A DNA stretch of 14,896 bases from Treponema sp. (GTDB taxonomy: Bacteria > Spirochaetota > Spirochaetia > Treponematales > Treponemataceae). Positions 1 through 6,973 of this stretch are shown piece after piece (position 1 is the stretch's first letter; each line of letters begins with the position of its first letter). The stretch is from the NCBI GenBank assembly GCA_017421145.1, contig JAFOTA010000138.1, positions 1 to 14,896 of the forward strand. The letters run 5' to 3'. The notes beneath the pieces were generated by a model that was not told where the DNA came from, searched no databases, and worked only from the letters and a program-made list of their open reading frames with translations. A program made the translations under genes and the position numbers.

Positions 1-314
1 ACAGTTCCGTCCGCATCATGGATTTCCACAAGCTTCAAAAGCATATTATCACCGCTCATCCTGCATGAAAATTTCATGATGACGGAATCATCCGAACTGT
101 TTTTTACGGTAAAGGTGTCCTTTGTGATCACGACCTTTTTTCCCTGCACCAAATAAGTCCCGAGCGGCGGTGTTTTTGATCCGCGCCCCGATGATGATGA
201 GGATGATGGTATTCCGCTGGTCACATAATAACCTGTATACGGGGTACTGCATCCGGCATAAAACAGCAGGCACATAAAAAGAGCAGGGATAAACACACAA
301 AACTTTTTTTTCAT
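1..314 (-). CDS. Lipoprotein of unknown function, 3' end outside window
   Basis: The frame opens at an ATG (complement of 312-314) and stays open to the window edge, giving 104 complete codons. The N-terminus is a basic MKKK start, a hydrophobic stretch and a lipobox ending LFYAGC (Cys22), so it is very likely a lipoprotein. A run of six serines (residues 37-42) follows, then a polar, beta-rich segment beginning PPLGTYLVQGKKVVITKD. An upstream GGAG lies close to the start. Only 15 bp separate it from the copA stop on the same strand, so it is probably co-transcribed as the last visible gene of the copper operon. I do not recognise the family. A role in envelope copper binding or sensing would be inference from position only. 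The overlapping 70-codon frame at 88-300 is a shadow. Confidence 0.8.
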   Translation of the reverse strand, partial: MKKKFCVFIPALFMCLLFYAGCSTPYTGYYVTSGIPSSSSSSGRGSKTPPLGTYLVQGKKVVITKDTFTVKNSSDDSVIMKFSCRMSGDNMLLKLVEIHDADGT

Positions 315-329
315 AAAGACTCCGTTCTA

Positions 330-545
330 CTAGTCTTTTATCAATTCATAGCCGGCATCTTTCACAGCTTTTTCAAAATCAGATTCCGGTATGTCTTTTG
401 AAAGACTGAGCTTCACGGTCTTTGATTCATGATCAGCAACGGCAGATTCAACTCCGTCGATTTTTTCAAGGGCTTCCTTGACGTGCTTTTCGCAGTGTGC
501 GCACATCATGCCTTCAACCTTCAGTATTTTCTCAGTGTTTTCCAT
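330..545 (-). CDS. copZ: Nested in-frame CopZ-like copper chaperone (internal start within copA)
   Basis: Translation from the internal ATG at codon 763 of copA gives a free 71-residue HMA protein, [18 protein letters not shown]..., ending at the copA stop. That is the normal size of stand-alone CopZ chaperones, with the Cu(I)-binding CxxC at Cys15/Cys18 and the family ending DAGYELIKD. The ATG is preceded by AAAGGAG at 6 nt, a stronger and better spaced site than that of copA itself. Codons 750 and 757 are also Met but lack such a site. CopZ proteins carry Cu(I) in the cytosol to CopA and to CsoR. What is seen is the reading frame and ribosome site; production of the short protein is inference. 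E. coli makes a short metal-binding product from copA by frameshifting, so the general idea has precedent. Confidence 0.6.
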   Translation of the reverse strand: MENTEKILKVEGMMCAHCEKHVKEALEKIDGVESAVADHESKTVKLSLSKDIPESDFEKAVKDAGYELIKD

Positions 546-2831
546 AACAGTCTCCTTTGACATAGTTTTATTTTCATTTTTCATTGTACGCTTATTCTTG
601 AAAAAATTCAGCCTGAGCGCATTCATTACGACGCAAAAACTTGAAAGGCTCATGGCGGCGGCTCCCATCATCGGATTCATGTCTATTCCAAGCCAGTGAT
701 AGTATGCACCTGCAGCGACCGGAATCAAAATGACGTTGTAAAAAAATGCCCAGAAAAGATTTTCCTTTATGTTCCGCACAGTCTTCCGGCTCAATCTGAT
801 TGCAACGTTTACATCTTCGAGCGAGCTTTTCATCAAGACAACGTCAGCAGCATCTATGGCGACATCTGTTCCGGCTCCTATGGCCATTCCTGTATCGGCA
901 GAAACCAATGAAGGAGCGTCGTTTATTCCGTCACCGACCATGCAGACTTTTCCGCTTTTCTTGAACTTCGATATTGCCATTGCCTTTTCATCCGGCATGA
1001 CTCCGGCGATTATTTCATCGACACCGGCTTTTTTACCGACGGATTTTGCAGTGCGCTCATTGTCACCGGTCAGCATCACGACATGAATTCCCATGTCCTG
1101 CATTTCTTTTATTGCATCCGCGCTGTCTTCCTTTATTGTATCGGAAACCGCTATTATTCCCAGAAGATTTCCTCCGTACAAAAAGAAAAGGGGAGTTTTT
1201 CCTTCTTCACACAGCCTTGTGTATTTTTCATGAACCGAATCATTTATAGAAGACGGATTTATGCCTTGTATGAATTTCAAATTTCCTGCATACAATTCTT
1301 TTCCGTCAAGATTTGCGCTCAATCCGTTTCCCGGGCGTGACTTGAAATCAGAAACTTCTTTTATGGAAATGTTTTCTTCCTCAGCTTTTTTCAGAACTGC
1401 CTTTGCCAAAGGATGACCGCTTTTTGATTCAAGCCCCGCGGCAATTTCAAGCAGATTTCTTTCACCGCAGTTTTCGGGGATTATGTCGGTTACAAGAGGC
1501 TCTCCTTTCGTTATCGTTCCGGTTTTGTCAAGCACTACGGTTTTTGATTTTCCGGCAGATTCCATTGCACTGGATGTCTTGAAAAGGATTCCGTTTTTTG
1601 CAGCAACGCCGTTTCCGACCATTATTGCAACAGGAGTGGCAAGTCCAAGCGCACACGGACAGCTTACCACAAGGACTGCAATTCCACGGCTCAGGCTGAA
1701 CGAAAAATCCGCTCCGGTCAAAATCCAGACCAAAAAAACGACAAGTGCAATCACCATGACCGACGGAACAAAAATCCCGGAAACTTTGTCGGCAATTTTT
1801 GCGATAGGTGCTTTTGTCGCCGCGGCATCGCTCATCATGCGGATGATCTGGGAGAGGGTAGTGTCCTTTCCTATGCGCGTTGCCTTGCATTTTATATATC
1901 CTTCCTGATTGATCGTTGCAGCGGAAACATTGCAGCCGCATTCTTTATCGACAGGAACGGATTCTCCGGTCAAAGCAGATTCGTCAACCGATGAATTTCC
2001 TTCAATCACAATTCCGTCAACAGGAATGCTTTCTCCAGGACGCACGGCAAAAACGTCACCGACCGTCACTTGCTCAACCGGCACTTCGATTTCTTTTTCT
2101 CCGCGGATCAGCACTGCAGTTTTCGGCGCAAGGTTCATGAGCGATTTCAGCGCATCCGTCGTCTTTCCTTTTGAAATTGATTCAAGAAGCTTTCCGACCG
2201 TAATCAGGGTCACGATCATTGCGGAACTTTCAAAATAGAAATTTTCCATGTAATGCATAACCTGTGCATGCTCTTTCGACATCACGGCATCGGTCATCAA
2301 AAAAAGCATCACGGTGCTGTATAAAAACGAAACGCCTGAACCCATGGCAACAAGGGTATCCATGTTCGGGGAAAGGTGAACGAGGCTTTTGAATCCGCTT
2401 ATGAAAAATTTTTTGTTTATAATCAGTATGATTGCCGAAAGAATCATCTGGAGAAGTCCCATGGCAACGTGGTTTCCTCCGTCTTTCATAAACCATGAAG
2501 GAAGCGGCCAGTCCCACATCATATGCCCCATGCTTATGTACATCAAGACAAGCAGGAATGCAGCGGAACTTATGAGCCTCTTTTTTATTGCCTGAGTTTC
2601 ATTTTCTTCCGCTTTTTTTTCTGTTTTTCCGCCGTCCAGGGATCGTGCTTCATATCCGGCTTTTTTTACCGCAGACAGTATGTCCGAAACCTTCGCATTT
2701 CCTTCAACTCCCATTGAATTTGTAAGAAGGCTCACGGTACATGATGTGACTCCCGGAACTTTTGAAACGGCTTTTTCGACCCTTGCGACGCATGCAGCAC
2801 AGGACATTCCCTTAACAGAATATTTTTCCAT
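330..2831 (-). CDS. copA: Copper-exporting P1B-type ATPase with N- and C-terminal metal-binding domains
   Basis: An 833-residue inner-membrane pump that exports Cu(I) using ATP. An N-terminal heavy-metal-associated (HMA) domain has GMSCAAC (Cys11/Cys14). The pump core follows in order: actuator TGES (288-291), the CPC metal-binding motif in a membrane helix (391-393), phosphorylation site DKTGT (Asp435), the HP motif (473-474), TGDN (588-591) and GDGINDAP (633-640). Tyr698-Asn699 and M727-x-x-S730-S731 match the Cu(I) class signature. A second HMA domain with MMCAHC (Cys777/Cys780) follows a Lys/Asn-rich linker (about 744-766), unlike the standard CopA, which ends after the last membrane helix. 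It lies 5 bp after csoR, with a modest AAGG ribosome site only 3 nt before its ATG. The C-terminal domain probably also has its own start (separate entry). Confidence 0.96.
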   Translation of the reverse strand: MEKYSVKGMSCAACVARVEKAVSKVPGVTSCTVSLLTNSMGVEGNAKVSDILSAVKKAGYEARSLDGGKTEKKAEENETQAIKKRLISSAAFLLVLMYISMGHMMWDWPLPSWFMKDGGNHVAMGLLQMILSAIILIINKKFFISGFKSLVHLSPNMDTLVAMGSGVSFLYSTVMLFLMTDAVMSKEHAQVMHYMENFYFESSAMIVTLITVGKLLESISKGKTTDALKSLMNLAPKTAVLIRGEKEIEVPVEQVTVGDVFAVRPGESIPVDGIVIEGNSSVDESALTGESVPVDKECGCNVSAATINQEGYIKCKATRIGKDTTLSQIIRMMSDAAATKAPIAKIADKVSGIFVPSVMVIALVVFLVWILTGADFSFSLSRGIAVLVVSCPCALGLATPVAIMVGNGVAAKNGILFKTSSAMESAGKSKTVVLDKTGTITKGEPLVTDIIPENCGERNLLEIAAGLESKSGHPLAKAVLKKAEEENISIKEVSDFKSRPGNGLSANLDGKELYAGNLKFIQGINPSSINDSVHEKYTRLCEEGKTPLFFLYGGNLLGIIAVSDTIKEDSADAIKEMQDMGIHVVMLTGDNERTAKSVGKKAGVDEIIAGVMPDEKAMAISKFKKSGKVCMVGDGINDAPSLVSADTGMAIGAGTDVAIDAADVVLMKSSLEDVNVAIRLSRKTVRNIKENLFWAFFYNVILIPVAAGAYYHWLGIDMNPMMGAAAMSLSSFCVVMNALRLNFFKNKRTMKNENKTMSKETVMENTEKILKVEGMMCAHCEKHVKEALEKIDGVESAVADHESKTVKLSLSKDIPESDFEKAVKDAGYELIKD
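546..558 (-). promoter_or_regulatory. Internal Shine-Dalgarno for nested copZ
   Basis: On the minus strand, AAAGGAG (552-558) is followed by a 6-nt spacer and the ATG at 543-545. It lies in the linker codons of copA between the pump core and the C-terminal HMA domain. Seven consecutive bases complementary to the 16S anti-Shine-Dalgarno, at ideal spacing and exactly at a domain boundary, are unlikely to be chance. Confidence 0.65.
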
Positions 2832-2836
2832 AAACC

Positions 2837-3151
2837 TTACTTTATCATTTTTTGAATTACTTCCAGAAGCTCGTTTATGGAACCTTCTTTTCCGTTGCGT
2901 ATGTCAGTGACGACACGTGTATAGATGTGATCCGTAAGAAGCTCTTTTCCGAATGAATTCAGGGCTGCATTCACCGCAGAAACCTGAATAAGGATATCCA
3001 GGCAATAAGTGTCATTTTCAAGCATTTTCTTCAGACCCCTTACCTGTCCTTCGATCCTGCAAAGCCTGTTCATGAGCATTTTATGGCCGTCAACCACGCG
3101 CTCCTTCTTTTTCGGTGCATCAGATTTTTTTTCTTCTTTTGCAGCTGCCAT
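2837..3151 (-). CDS. csoR: CsoR/RcnR-family metal-responsive repressor with altered ligand set
   Basis: A 104-residue all-helical repressor of the CsoR family, DUF156 type, recognisable from [17 protein letters not shown] and the C-terminal helix. A basic N-terminal tail precedes it. In M. tuberculosis CsoR, Cu(I) is held by Cys36, His61 and Cys65. The equivalents here are Cys50 and His75, but the third position is Arg79 (codon CGT, one transition from the Cys codon TGT). Tyr49, the second-shell residue, is kept, and an additional Cys31 is present in helix 1. It is the first gene of the operon, with an AAAGAGG site before the ATG, so it probably controls its own promoter. It may sense copper through a different ligand set or a related signal. 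The family call is firm; the ligand it senses is not. Confidence 0.9.
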   Translation of the reverse strand: MAAAKEEKKSDAPKKKERVVDGHKMLMNRLCRIEGQVRGLKKMLENDTYCLDILIQVSAVNAALNSFGKELLTDHIYTRVVTDIRNGKEGSINELLEVIQKMIK

Positions 3152-3181
3152 TTCGTTACCTCTTTAACAATAGTCGCTTTT

Positions 3182-3210
3182 ATTATATACCAATACAAGG
3201 TATGTGTAAA
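3182..3210 (-). promoter_or_regulatory. Promoter of the csoR-copA operon
   Basis: On the minus strand, TTTACA (-35, 3205-3210), a 17-bp spacer and TATAAT (-10, 3182-3187) form a near-consensus sigma-70 promoter. Transcription would start near 3175, about 25 nt before csoR. The -35 element falls within the 17-bp tandem repeat and the spacer holds the palindromic operator. Confidence 0.8.
3187..3203. promoter_or_regulatory. Candidate CsoR operator (17-bp palindrome)
   Basis: ATACC-7 bp-GGTAT is a perfect 5-bp inverted repeat of total length 17. It sits between -35 and -10 and overlaps the first bases of the -10. Known CsoR operators, such as that before B. subtilis copZA, have the same ATACC...GGTAT ends and length with a more G+C-rich centre. 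Occupancy would block RNA polymerase. Assignment to this CsoR is inference. Confidence 0.6.
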
Positions 3211-3245
3211 GACAAGGTATGTGTAAAGACGATGCATGCGTAAGC
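3195..3245. repeat. 17-bp tandem repeat upstream of csoR, two exact and one decayed copy
   Basis: ACAAGGTATGTGTAAAG occurs exactly at 3195-3211 and 3212-3228. A third copy at 3229-3245 matches about 11 of 17 bases. The first copy overlaps the right arm of the palindrome and the -35 element. The period of 17 bp suggests either slippage or a set of regulator sites. Confidence 0.85.
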
Positions 3246-3284
3246 ATGAAATATAGGTAAAACAAGCCGTTCACAAAAAAGAGC

Positions 3285-3313
3285 TTGACGTTTATGCAAA
3301 AAAAAATGATATT
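3285..3313 (+). promoter_or_regulatory. Possible promoter of the chagasin-like gene
   Basis: TTGACG (3285-3290), a 17-bp A-rich spacer and GATATT (3308-3313) make a plausible but weak -10 arrangement. The start would lie about 20 nt before the ribosome site AAGAGGTG (3321-3328), which is 10 nt from the ATG. Confidence 0.4.
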
Positions 3314-3338
3314 TTAACTAAAGAGGTGTATTTGTATT

Positions 3339-3794
3339 ATGAAAAAGAGCATGCTTTTATTTTTCACGGCGGCGGCAGTTGCAGTTACGGCCATGACAGG
3401 ATGTACGACCACAAGCGGCACTCAAAAAACTACGCAGACAAGCACAAAGGAAGCTGAATCAGAAAAGGAGGCGGACTTGCAGAAGCAGAATGCAACAAAA
3501 TATATTACCGTTGACCTGAAATCAAATCCGACTACGGGAGGCAGCTGGAAGATTTCCATCGCTGATGAATCCATCGCAAAGCTTGAATCACGCACATATA
3601 CGCAGGACGAAACTGATTCACCAAGGGTCGGTGTCGGCGGAACGGAATCTTTCGGATTCAAATGCCTGAAAAAAGGTTCCACCACAGTAAAATTCACATA
3701 CGGACAGATGTGGGAAGGCGGCTCAATCTGGGAAACAAAAACGGCGGTAATAACCGTAAATGAAAATCAGCTCGGAACCATTGAGTTCAAATGA
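3339..3794 (+). CDS. Chagasin-family (I42) cysteine protease inhibitor, lipoprotein
   Basis: A 151-residue protein with a lipoprotein signal (MTGC, Cys22) and a Thr/Lys/Glu-rich linker (to about residue 53). A compact immunoglobulin-like domain follows. The three inhibitory loops of chagasin are visible: NPTTG (63-67, followed by Gly-Ser-Trp), GVGG (98-101) and an aromatic loop QMWEGG (Trp125). The classic third loop is RPW, so Gln-Met replaces Arg-Pro. Chagasins block papain-like C1 proteases; bacterial members are usually exported or lipid-anchored and act on the organism's own or a host's proteases. It diverges from the copper operon and has its own leader. The family call is strong; the target is unknown. 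Confidence 0.85.
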   Translation: MKKSMLLFFTAAAVAVTAMTGCTTTSGTQKTTQTSTKEAESEKEADLQKQNATKYITVDLKSNPTTGGSWKISIADESIAKLESRTYTQDETDSPRVGVGGTESFGFKCLKKGSTTVKFTYGQMWEGGSIWETKTAVITVNENQLGTIEFK

Positions 3795-3807
3795 TTTATA
3801 AAACCAA

Positions 3808-3839
3808 GGGGCAATCAATATGCTGCAAAAGATTGCTCC
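3808..3839 (+). other. Intergenic hairpin after the chagasin-like gene
   Basis: GGGGCAATC (3808-3816) can pair with GATTGCTCC (3831-3839) over 9 bp, including one G-U pair, with a 14-nt loop. No T-run follows, so it is at best an incomplete terminator or a stability element at the 3' end of the transcript. The 219-bp gap to the next gene otherwise holds only the promoter below and a short GACA-GAA-TGTC inverted repeat at 3887-3897. Confidence 0.4.
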
Positions 3840-3930
3840 GGCTTCCGTTTCCATGCCTGGGGTTGGTTGTTGCAGCGTGCTTGGGTAGACAGAATGTCCA
3901 TTATACTAAGCATATCGTGCAAATTCCATG

Positions 3931-3959
3931 TTGCCTTTAATACAAAAGAAAGATAGAAT
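3931..3959 (+). promoter_or_regulatory. Possible promoter of the lipid kinase gene
   Basis: TTGCCT (3931-3936), 17 bp, TAGAAT (3954-3959). The -10 matches 5 of 6 bases and the -35 matches 4 of 6. Transcription would begin near 3966, about 48 nt before the ATG at 4014. Confidence 0.4.
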
Positions 3960-4013
3960 CGACCTTACCCCGGAATCTGTTACCGGCAATTCATAATTTT
4001 GGAAGTGTCTCAA

Positions 4014-4877
4014 ATGAACGAAAACTGTTGTGTCCTTTACAATCCTCTTTCAAGCAGCGGAAACGGCGAAATGCTTGCGAAAAAACTTTCAGAAATCCTC
4101 CCTGATTCCAACATAAGGTACGTGGACATAACGTCTTTTTCCGATTACAAGACATTTTTCGATTTTCTTCCGAGGGGCGAAAAACTGATCATTGCAGGCG
4201 GCGACGGAACCCTGAACAGGTTTGTAAACGAAGCCGAGCTTTTTATAGGCGGAATGAAGCTTTATTACTATCCATGCGGAACAGGAAACGATTTTATCCG
4301 CGACATTGAAAAAGCAGATGCAAAGGAGCCGGTCGAAATATCGGAAGCAATAAAAAATCTCCCGGTCATAAAAGTAAACGGGCTTACGAAAAAATTCCTG
4401 AACGGAATCGGCTATGGAATTGACGGCTATTGCAGCGAAACAGGCGAAAAACTGAGGGAAAAAAGCAGCCGCCCTGTAAACTACACAATGATTGCCATAA
4501 AAGGAATGCTGTTCGGATACAACCCGACTTGTGCCGACGTTACCGTTGACGGAAAAAAATACTCATTCAAGGACGTGTGGCTTGCACCGAGCATGAACGG
4601 AAGGTTTTTCGGAGGCGGAATGATGCCCACGCCGCTTCAAAAACGCAGCTCGGACACTCTTTCATGCATGGTATGGCACGGAAAAAACAGGCTTAAAACG
4701 CTCATGCTTTTCCCGAAAATCTTCAAGGGAGAACACGTAAAAAACGAAAAGGCAGTCAGCATAATGACCGGAAAATCAATAACGGTGAGCTTTGACCGGC
4801 CTGTTGCACTTCAGATAGACGGTGAAGTAGTACCCGACGTCACCTCATACACAGTGAACGCAAGCACTCCTTTTTGA
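4014..4877 (+). CDS. Diacylglycerol kinase family lipid kinase
   Basis: A 287-residue cytosolic or membrane-peripheral enzyme of the DagK/YegS superfamily, which phosphorylates diacylglycerol or related lipids with ATP and so recycles lipid into phosphatidate. Seen in order: NPLSSSGNG (10-18), nucleotide loop GGDGT (62-66), CGTGND (88-93), NGIGYGID (130-137), FGGGMMPTP (199-207) and the terminal QIDGE (267-271). The usual acidic DG pair after the GGG loop reads RSSDTL, so substrate details may differ. The ATG at 4014 is preferred over the TTG at 3999 because GGAAG (4001-4005) lies 8 nt before it. It stands alone and converges with the following operon, leaving 4 bp between stops. Confidence 0.87.
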   Translation: MNENCCVLYNPLSSSGNGEMLAKKLSEILPDSNIRYVDITSFSDYKTFFDFLPRGEKLIIAGGDGTLNRFVNEAELFIGGMKLYYYPCGTGNDFIRDIEKADAKEPVEISEAIKNLPVIKVNGLTKKFLNGIGYGIDGYCSETGEKLREKSSRPVNYTMIAIKGMLFGYNPTCADVTVDGKKYSFKDVWLAPSMNGRFFGGGMMPTPLQKRSSDTLSCMVWHGKNRLKTLMLFPKIFKGEHVKNEKAVSIMTGKSITVSFDRPVALQIDGEVVPDVTSYTVNASTPF

Positions 4878-4881
4878 ACCT

Positions 4882-5466
4882 TCACTCCCCTATCCTGAAT
4901 CCTACGAGAACATTCACGCCGTAATAAAGGAAAAACGAGCCTTTTGCCGATGCAAGAGCAATGCCAGGACCGACTGCAAAATATACCGGAACCTTGCCGT
5001 GCGTCATGTATTCGACCGTAAGGGAATACTCAAGCCCGGGTGAAAACCAAGGCTTTGTCACCGTCATTCCTTTTTCAACGTCATAGAATGAAGATACAAG
5101 GCAGAAGAGGCCTGCATCCAGGGTGTTTTTTAGCTCAAGAGTACCGCCGTTTTTAAACGTACAAAGCCTGTATGATGCGGACGCGCTCAATGCAAGCGTC
5201 TGGAACGGAAACACATAGGAACTCAATCCGGCAGAAAAAGTCCATCCCTTTGTCGTTTCGGGATTGAAGACATACTGCGCCCTGACCGGACCTACAAGCG
5301 GAACCGGAATGTCAAGGAATTTGGAAGCGCAATAATCATAGGCGAATTCGTTTTCTGTTTTTGCAAGCACTATTTTAAGCGGAAGCTCCAAGTCAAAAGT
5401 GAATGCAAAAATATTTCCGGCCATAAAAATCAGGACTGCGGCAAGGAGCGTTTTTTTGAATTTCAT
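4882..5466 (-). CDS. Exported small protein, probable outer-membrane beta-barrel
   Basis: A 194-residue protein with a clear signal peptide (MKFKKTLLAAVLIFMAGNIFAF, likely cleaved near residue 22). The mature part alternates polar and aromatic residues, with segments such as WTFSAGLSSYVF, ALSASASYRL, PGLEYSLTVEY and YYGVNVLVGFRI. This is a pattern of beta-strands typical of small outer-membrane barrels, ending in a hydrophobic strand. No named family is recognised. Its ATG overlaps the stop of the upstream lipoprotein gene by 4 nt (ATGA), and GGGGAG lies 8 nt before it, so it is translationally coupled. An envelope location shared with the hydrolase lipoprotein is a reasonable inference. Confidence 0.75.
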   Translation of the reverse strand: MKFKKTLLAAVLIFMAGNIFAFTFDLELPLKIVLAKTENEFAYDYCASKFLDIPVPLVGPVRAQYVFNPETTKGWTFSAGLSSYVFPFQTLALSASASYRLCTFKNGGTLELKNTLDAGLFCLVSSFYDVEKGMTVTKPWFSPGLEYSLTVEYMTHGKVPVYFAVGPGIALASAKGSFFLYYGVNVLVGFRIGE

Positions 5467-6152
5467 CTGCAGAACTCCCCTATAAAATCTGCGGCGGTGG
5501 TTTGCTGTGCATGTGCAGAAATGCCGGCTTCATTGTCTCCTTTTTGAAATCCGTATGAACCGAACTGACCGTGGTTTCCGCCTTCAATGACATGCTCCTC
5601 ATAACCGGACGGAAGATTTGAAAGGCATTTTCCGTAGTTGTCCATTTTCAGGACACCGTCTTTTGAACCATAGAGGCTCAGCACTTTAAGCCCGGATGAT
5701 TTCAGGTCTTTCGTAGAATATGCGGCAAGAAGGACAAGCCCCTTGAATGACTGTGCATGGGAAGCAACATAGGATGCAGCCATGGCACCGCCCAATGAAT
5801 GCCCTCCGATATACCAGTTTTTGATTTCGGGATAATCAGACCTCAATCTGTCGGCGGCGGAAATTTCAAGAATTGCCAGATCATAAGGCATCTGAGGCAA
5901 AAAGCATTTCACTCCATTTTTTGCACACTTGACCAAAAGCGGAAGATAGGATGCATAATCGACTGAACCGCCCGGATAAAAAATGAGCGCGTTTTCTGAC
6001 GGGGATGCAGGATTCACGACTATCGTTTCATTGTGATTCTGAAGAGTGACTCCGGGTGCATCGGAAAGAACGGCCGGCTGATCAAAATCATGCTGATAGG
6101 AACAGGAGAAAAACAAAAACAGAGGTAAAATCAGTATGCAAAAACGTTTCAT
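5463..6152 (-). CDS. Alpha/beta-hydrolase lipoprotein
   Basis: A 229-residue lipoprotein (LFLFFSC, Cys17) with an alpha/beta-hydrolase fold. The nucleophile elbow is GGHSLGG (Ser119), the acid is probably Asp165 in YGSKDGV and the base His194 in GGNHGQFG. The early FYPGG (58-62) would form the oxyanion hole region. It belongs with the short hydrolases of the dienelactone/abhydrolase_5 type, which include esterases of unknown substrate. It lies 13 bp after udp and overlaps the next gene by 4 nt, so it is part of that operon. The fold and catalytic triad are well supported; the substrate is not. Confidence 0.87.
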   Translation of the reverse strand: MKRFCILILPLFLFFSCSYQHDFDQPAVLSDAPGVTLQNHNETIVVNPASPSENALIFYPGGSVDYASYLPLLVKCAKNGVKCFLPQMPYDLAILEISAADRLRSDYPEIKNWYIGGHSLGGAMAASYVASHAQSFKGLVLLAAYSTKDLKSSGLKVLSLYGSKDGVLKMDNYGKCLSNLPSGYEEHVIEGGNHGQFGSYGFQKGDNEAGISAHAQQTTAADFIGEFCR

Positions 6153-6165
6153 GATCCAATGCCCT

Positions 6166-6939
6166 TTATTGATTGTCCTTTATGAGAGAACGCATTGCTT
6201 CGACTGCAACTTTTATAGCAAGCTCCGTGTCATGTGCCTGGACGTTTGAAAGACCTTTTTTCGCACGCTCCTGATTTGCAACCACAAGAAAACATGAGCC
6301 GACTTTTACGCGCAAAAACTGGCCGGCAATAAAAAGAGCCGCGCTTTCCATTTCAGATGCAAGGCAACCCATCCTGAGCCATGCCTGCCATTTGTTTTCA
6401 AGCTCATAGCTCACGGGCATAATCTCCGGTTCATGCTGACCAAAAAAAGAATCCTTGCACTGCACCACTCCGACATGATGCCTTACGTCCAATTTTTTTG
6501 CGGCACCCACAAGCGCATTGACGCAATCAATGTCCGCAACGGCAGGATATTCAATAGGGGCGAATTCACGGCTTGTTCCTTCCATCCTGACTGCACCGGT
6601 CGCAATCACTATGTCGCCGCCCATCACATCTTCCTGCATTCCGCCGCATGTTCCCACCCGTAGAAAAGTGTGCGCACCGCATTTTGCAAGCTCGTCTATC
6701 GCAATGGCAGCAGAAGGGCCTCCGATTCCTGTTGAAGTGACGCTGACCGGAACACCGTCAAGAGTTCCTGTATATGTAACATACTCACGGACATCAGCTA
6801 CAAGACGTGCATTTTCAAAATGAGCCGCTATTTTTTCACAGCGCTTCGGATCACCGGGCATTATCACATATTTTCCGATGTCGCCTGGTCCCACGCCGGT
6901 ATGATATTGTTTTCCTGAACCTTCCGTATAATCAACCAT
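6166..6939 (-). CDS. udp: Uridine phosphorylase
   Basis: A 257-residue cytosolic nucleoside phosphorylase that splits uridine with phosphate into uracil and ribose-1-phosphate, in pyrimidine salvage. Family marks are GDPKR (29-33, phosphate binding), the REY arginine (Arg51), GIGGPS (71-76), RVGTCGG (94-100) and SEMES (195-199), where Glu and Met bind ribose. The length matches E. coli Udp (253). The uracil-site region reads [11 protein letters not shown] (165-175), the form I associate with Gram-positive and spirochaete members rather than the E. coli GQER; substrate range within uridine and deoxyuridine may differ. AGGGG precedes the ATG, and it has its own promoter within the end of the upstream gene. 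Confidence 0.92.
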   Translation of the reverse strand: MVDYTEGSGKQYHTGVGPGDIGKYVIMPGDPKRCEKIAAHFENARLVADVREYVTYTGTLDGVPVSVTSTGIGGPSAAIAIDELAKCGAHTFLRVGTCGGMQEDVMGGDIVIATGAVRMEGTSREFAPIEYPAVADIDCVNALVGAAKKLDVRHHVGVVQCKDSFFGQHEPEIMPVSYELENKWQAWLRMGCLASEMESAALFIAGQFLRVKVGSCFLVVANQERAKKGLSNVQAHDTELAIKVAVEAMRSLIKDNQ

Positions 6940-6973
6940 AAAGCACCCCTTAAATGTAGTTTAATGTCTTACA

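Noticed and set aside
88..300. A 70-codon minus-strand frame starting MCVYPCSF
   Set aside because: It lies in a different frame inside the partial lipoprotein gene (1-314), which has a proper start, ribosome site and lipobox.
1483..1941. Long frames on both strands inside copA (1483-1908 plus, 1528-1941 minus)
   Set aside because: They overlap the conserved core of the ATPase, have no ribosome site and show low-complexity or Cys/Arg-rich composition typical of shadow frames.
3195..3245. Tandem repeats as a CRISPR array
   Set aside because: The copies are directly adjacent with no spacers, only 17 bp long, and no cas genes are present.
3808..3839. Hairpin as a rho-independent terminator
   Set aside because: No T-run follows the stem within 15 nt, so I list it only as a hairpin.
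3999..4877. TTG start for the lipid kinase five codons upstream of the ATG
   Set aside because: The GGAAG site at 4001-4005 lies inside that extension and is well spaced for the ATG at 4014, which also places NPLSSSGNG at the usual distance from the N-terminus.
4853..4886. Inverted repeat AGTGAA...TTCACT as a bidirectional terminator
   Set aside because: The arms are only 6 bp, A+T-rich, with a 22-nt loop and no T-run on either strand.
5521..5545. A further internal ribosome site with ATG inside the hydrolase lipoprotein gene
   Set aside because: The AAGGAG is only 3 nt from the ATG and the ATG is out of frame, so it leads to no domain; it looks like chance.
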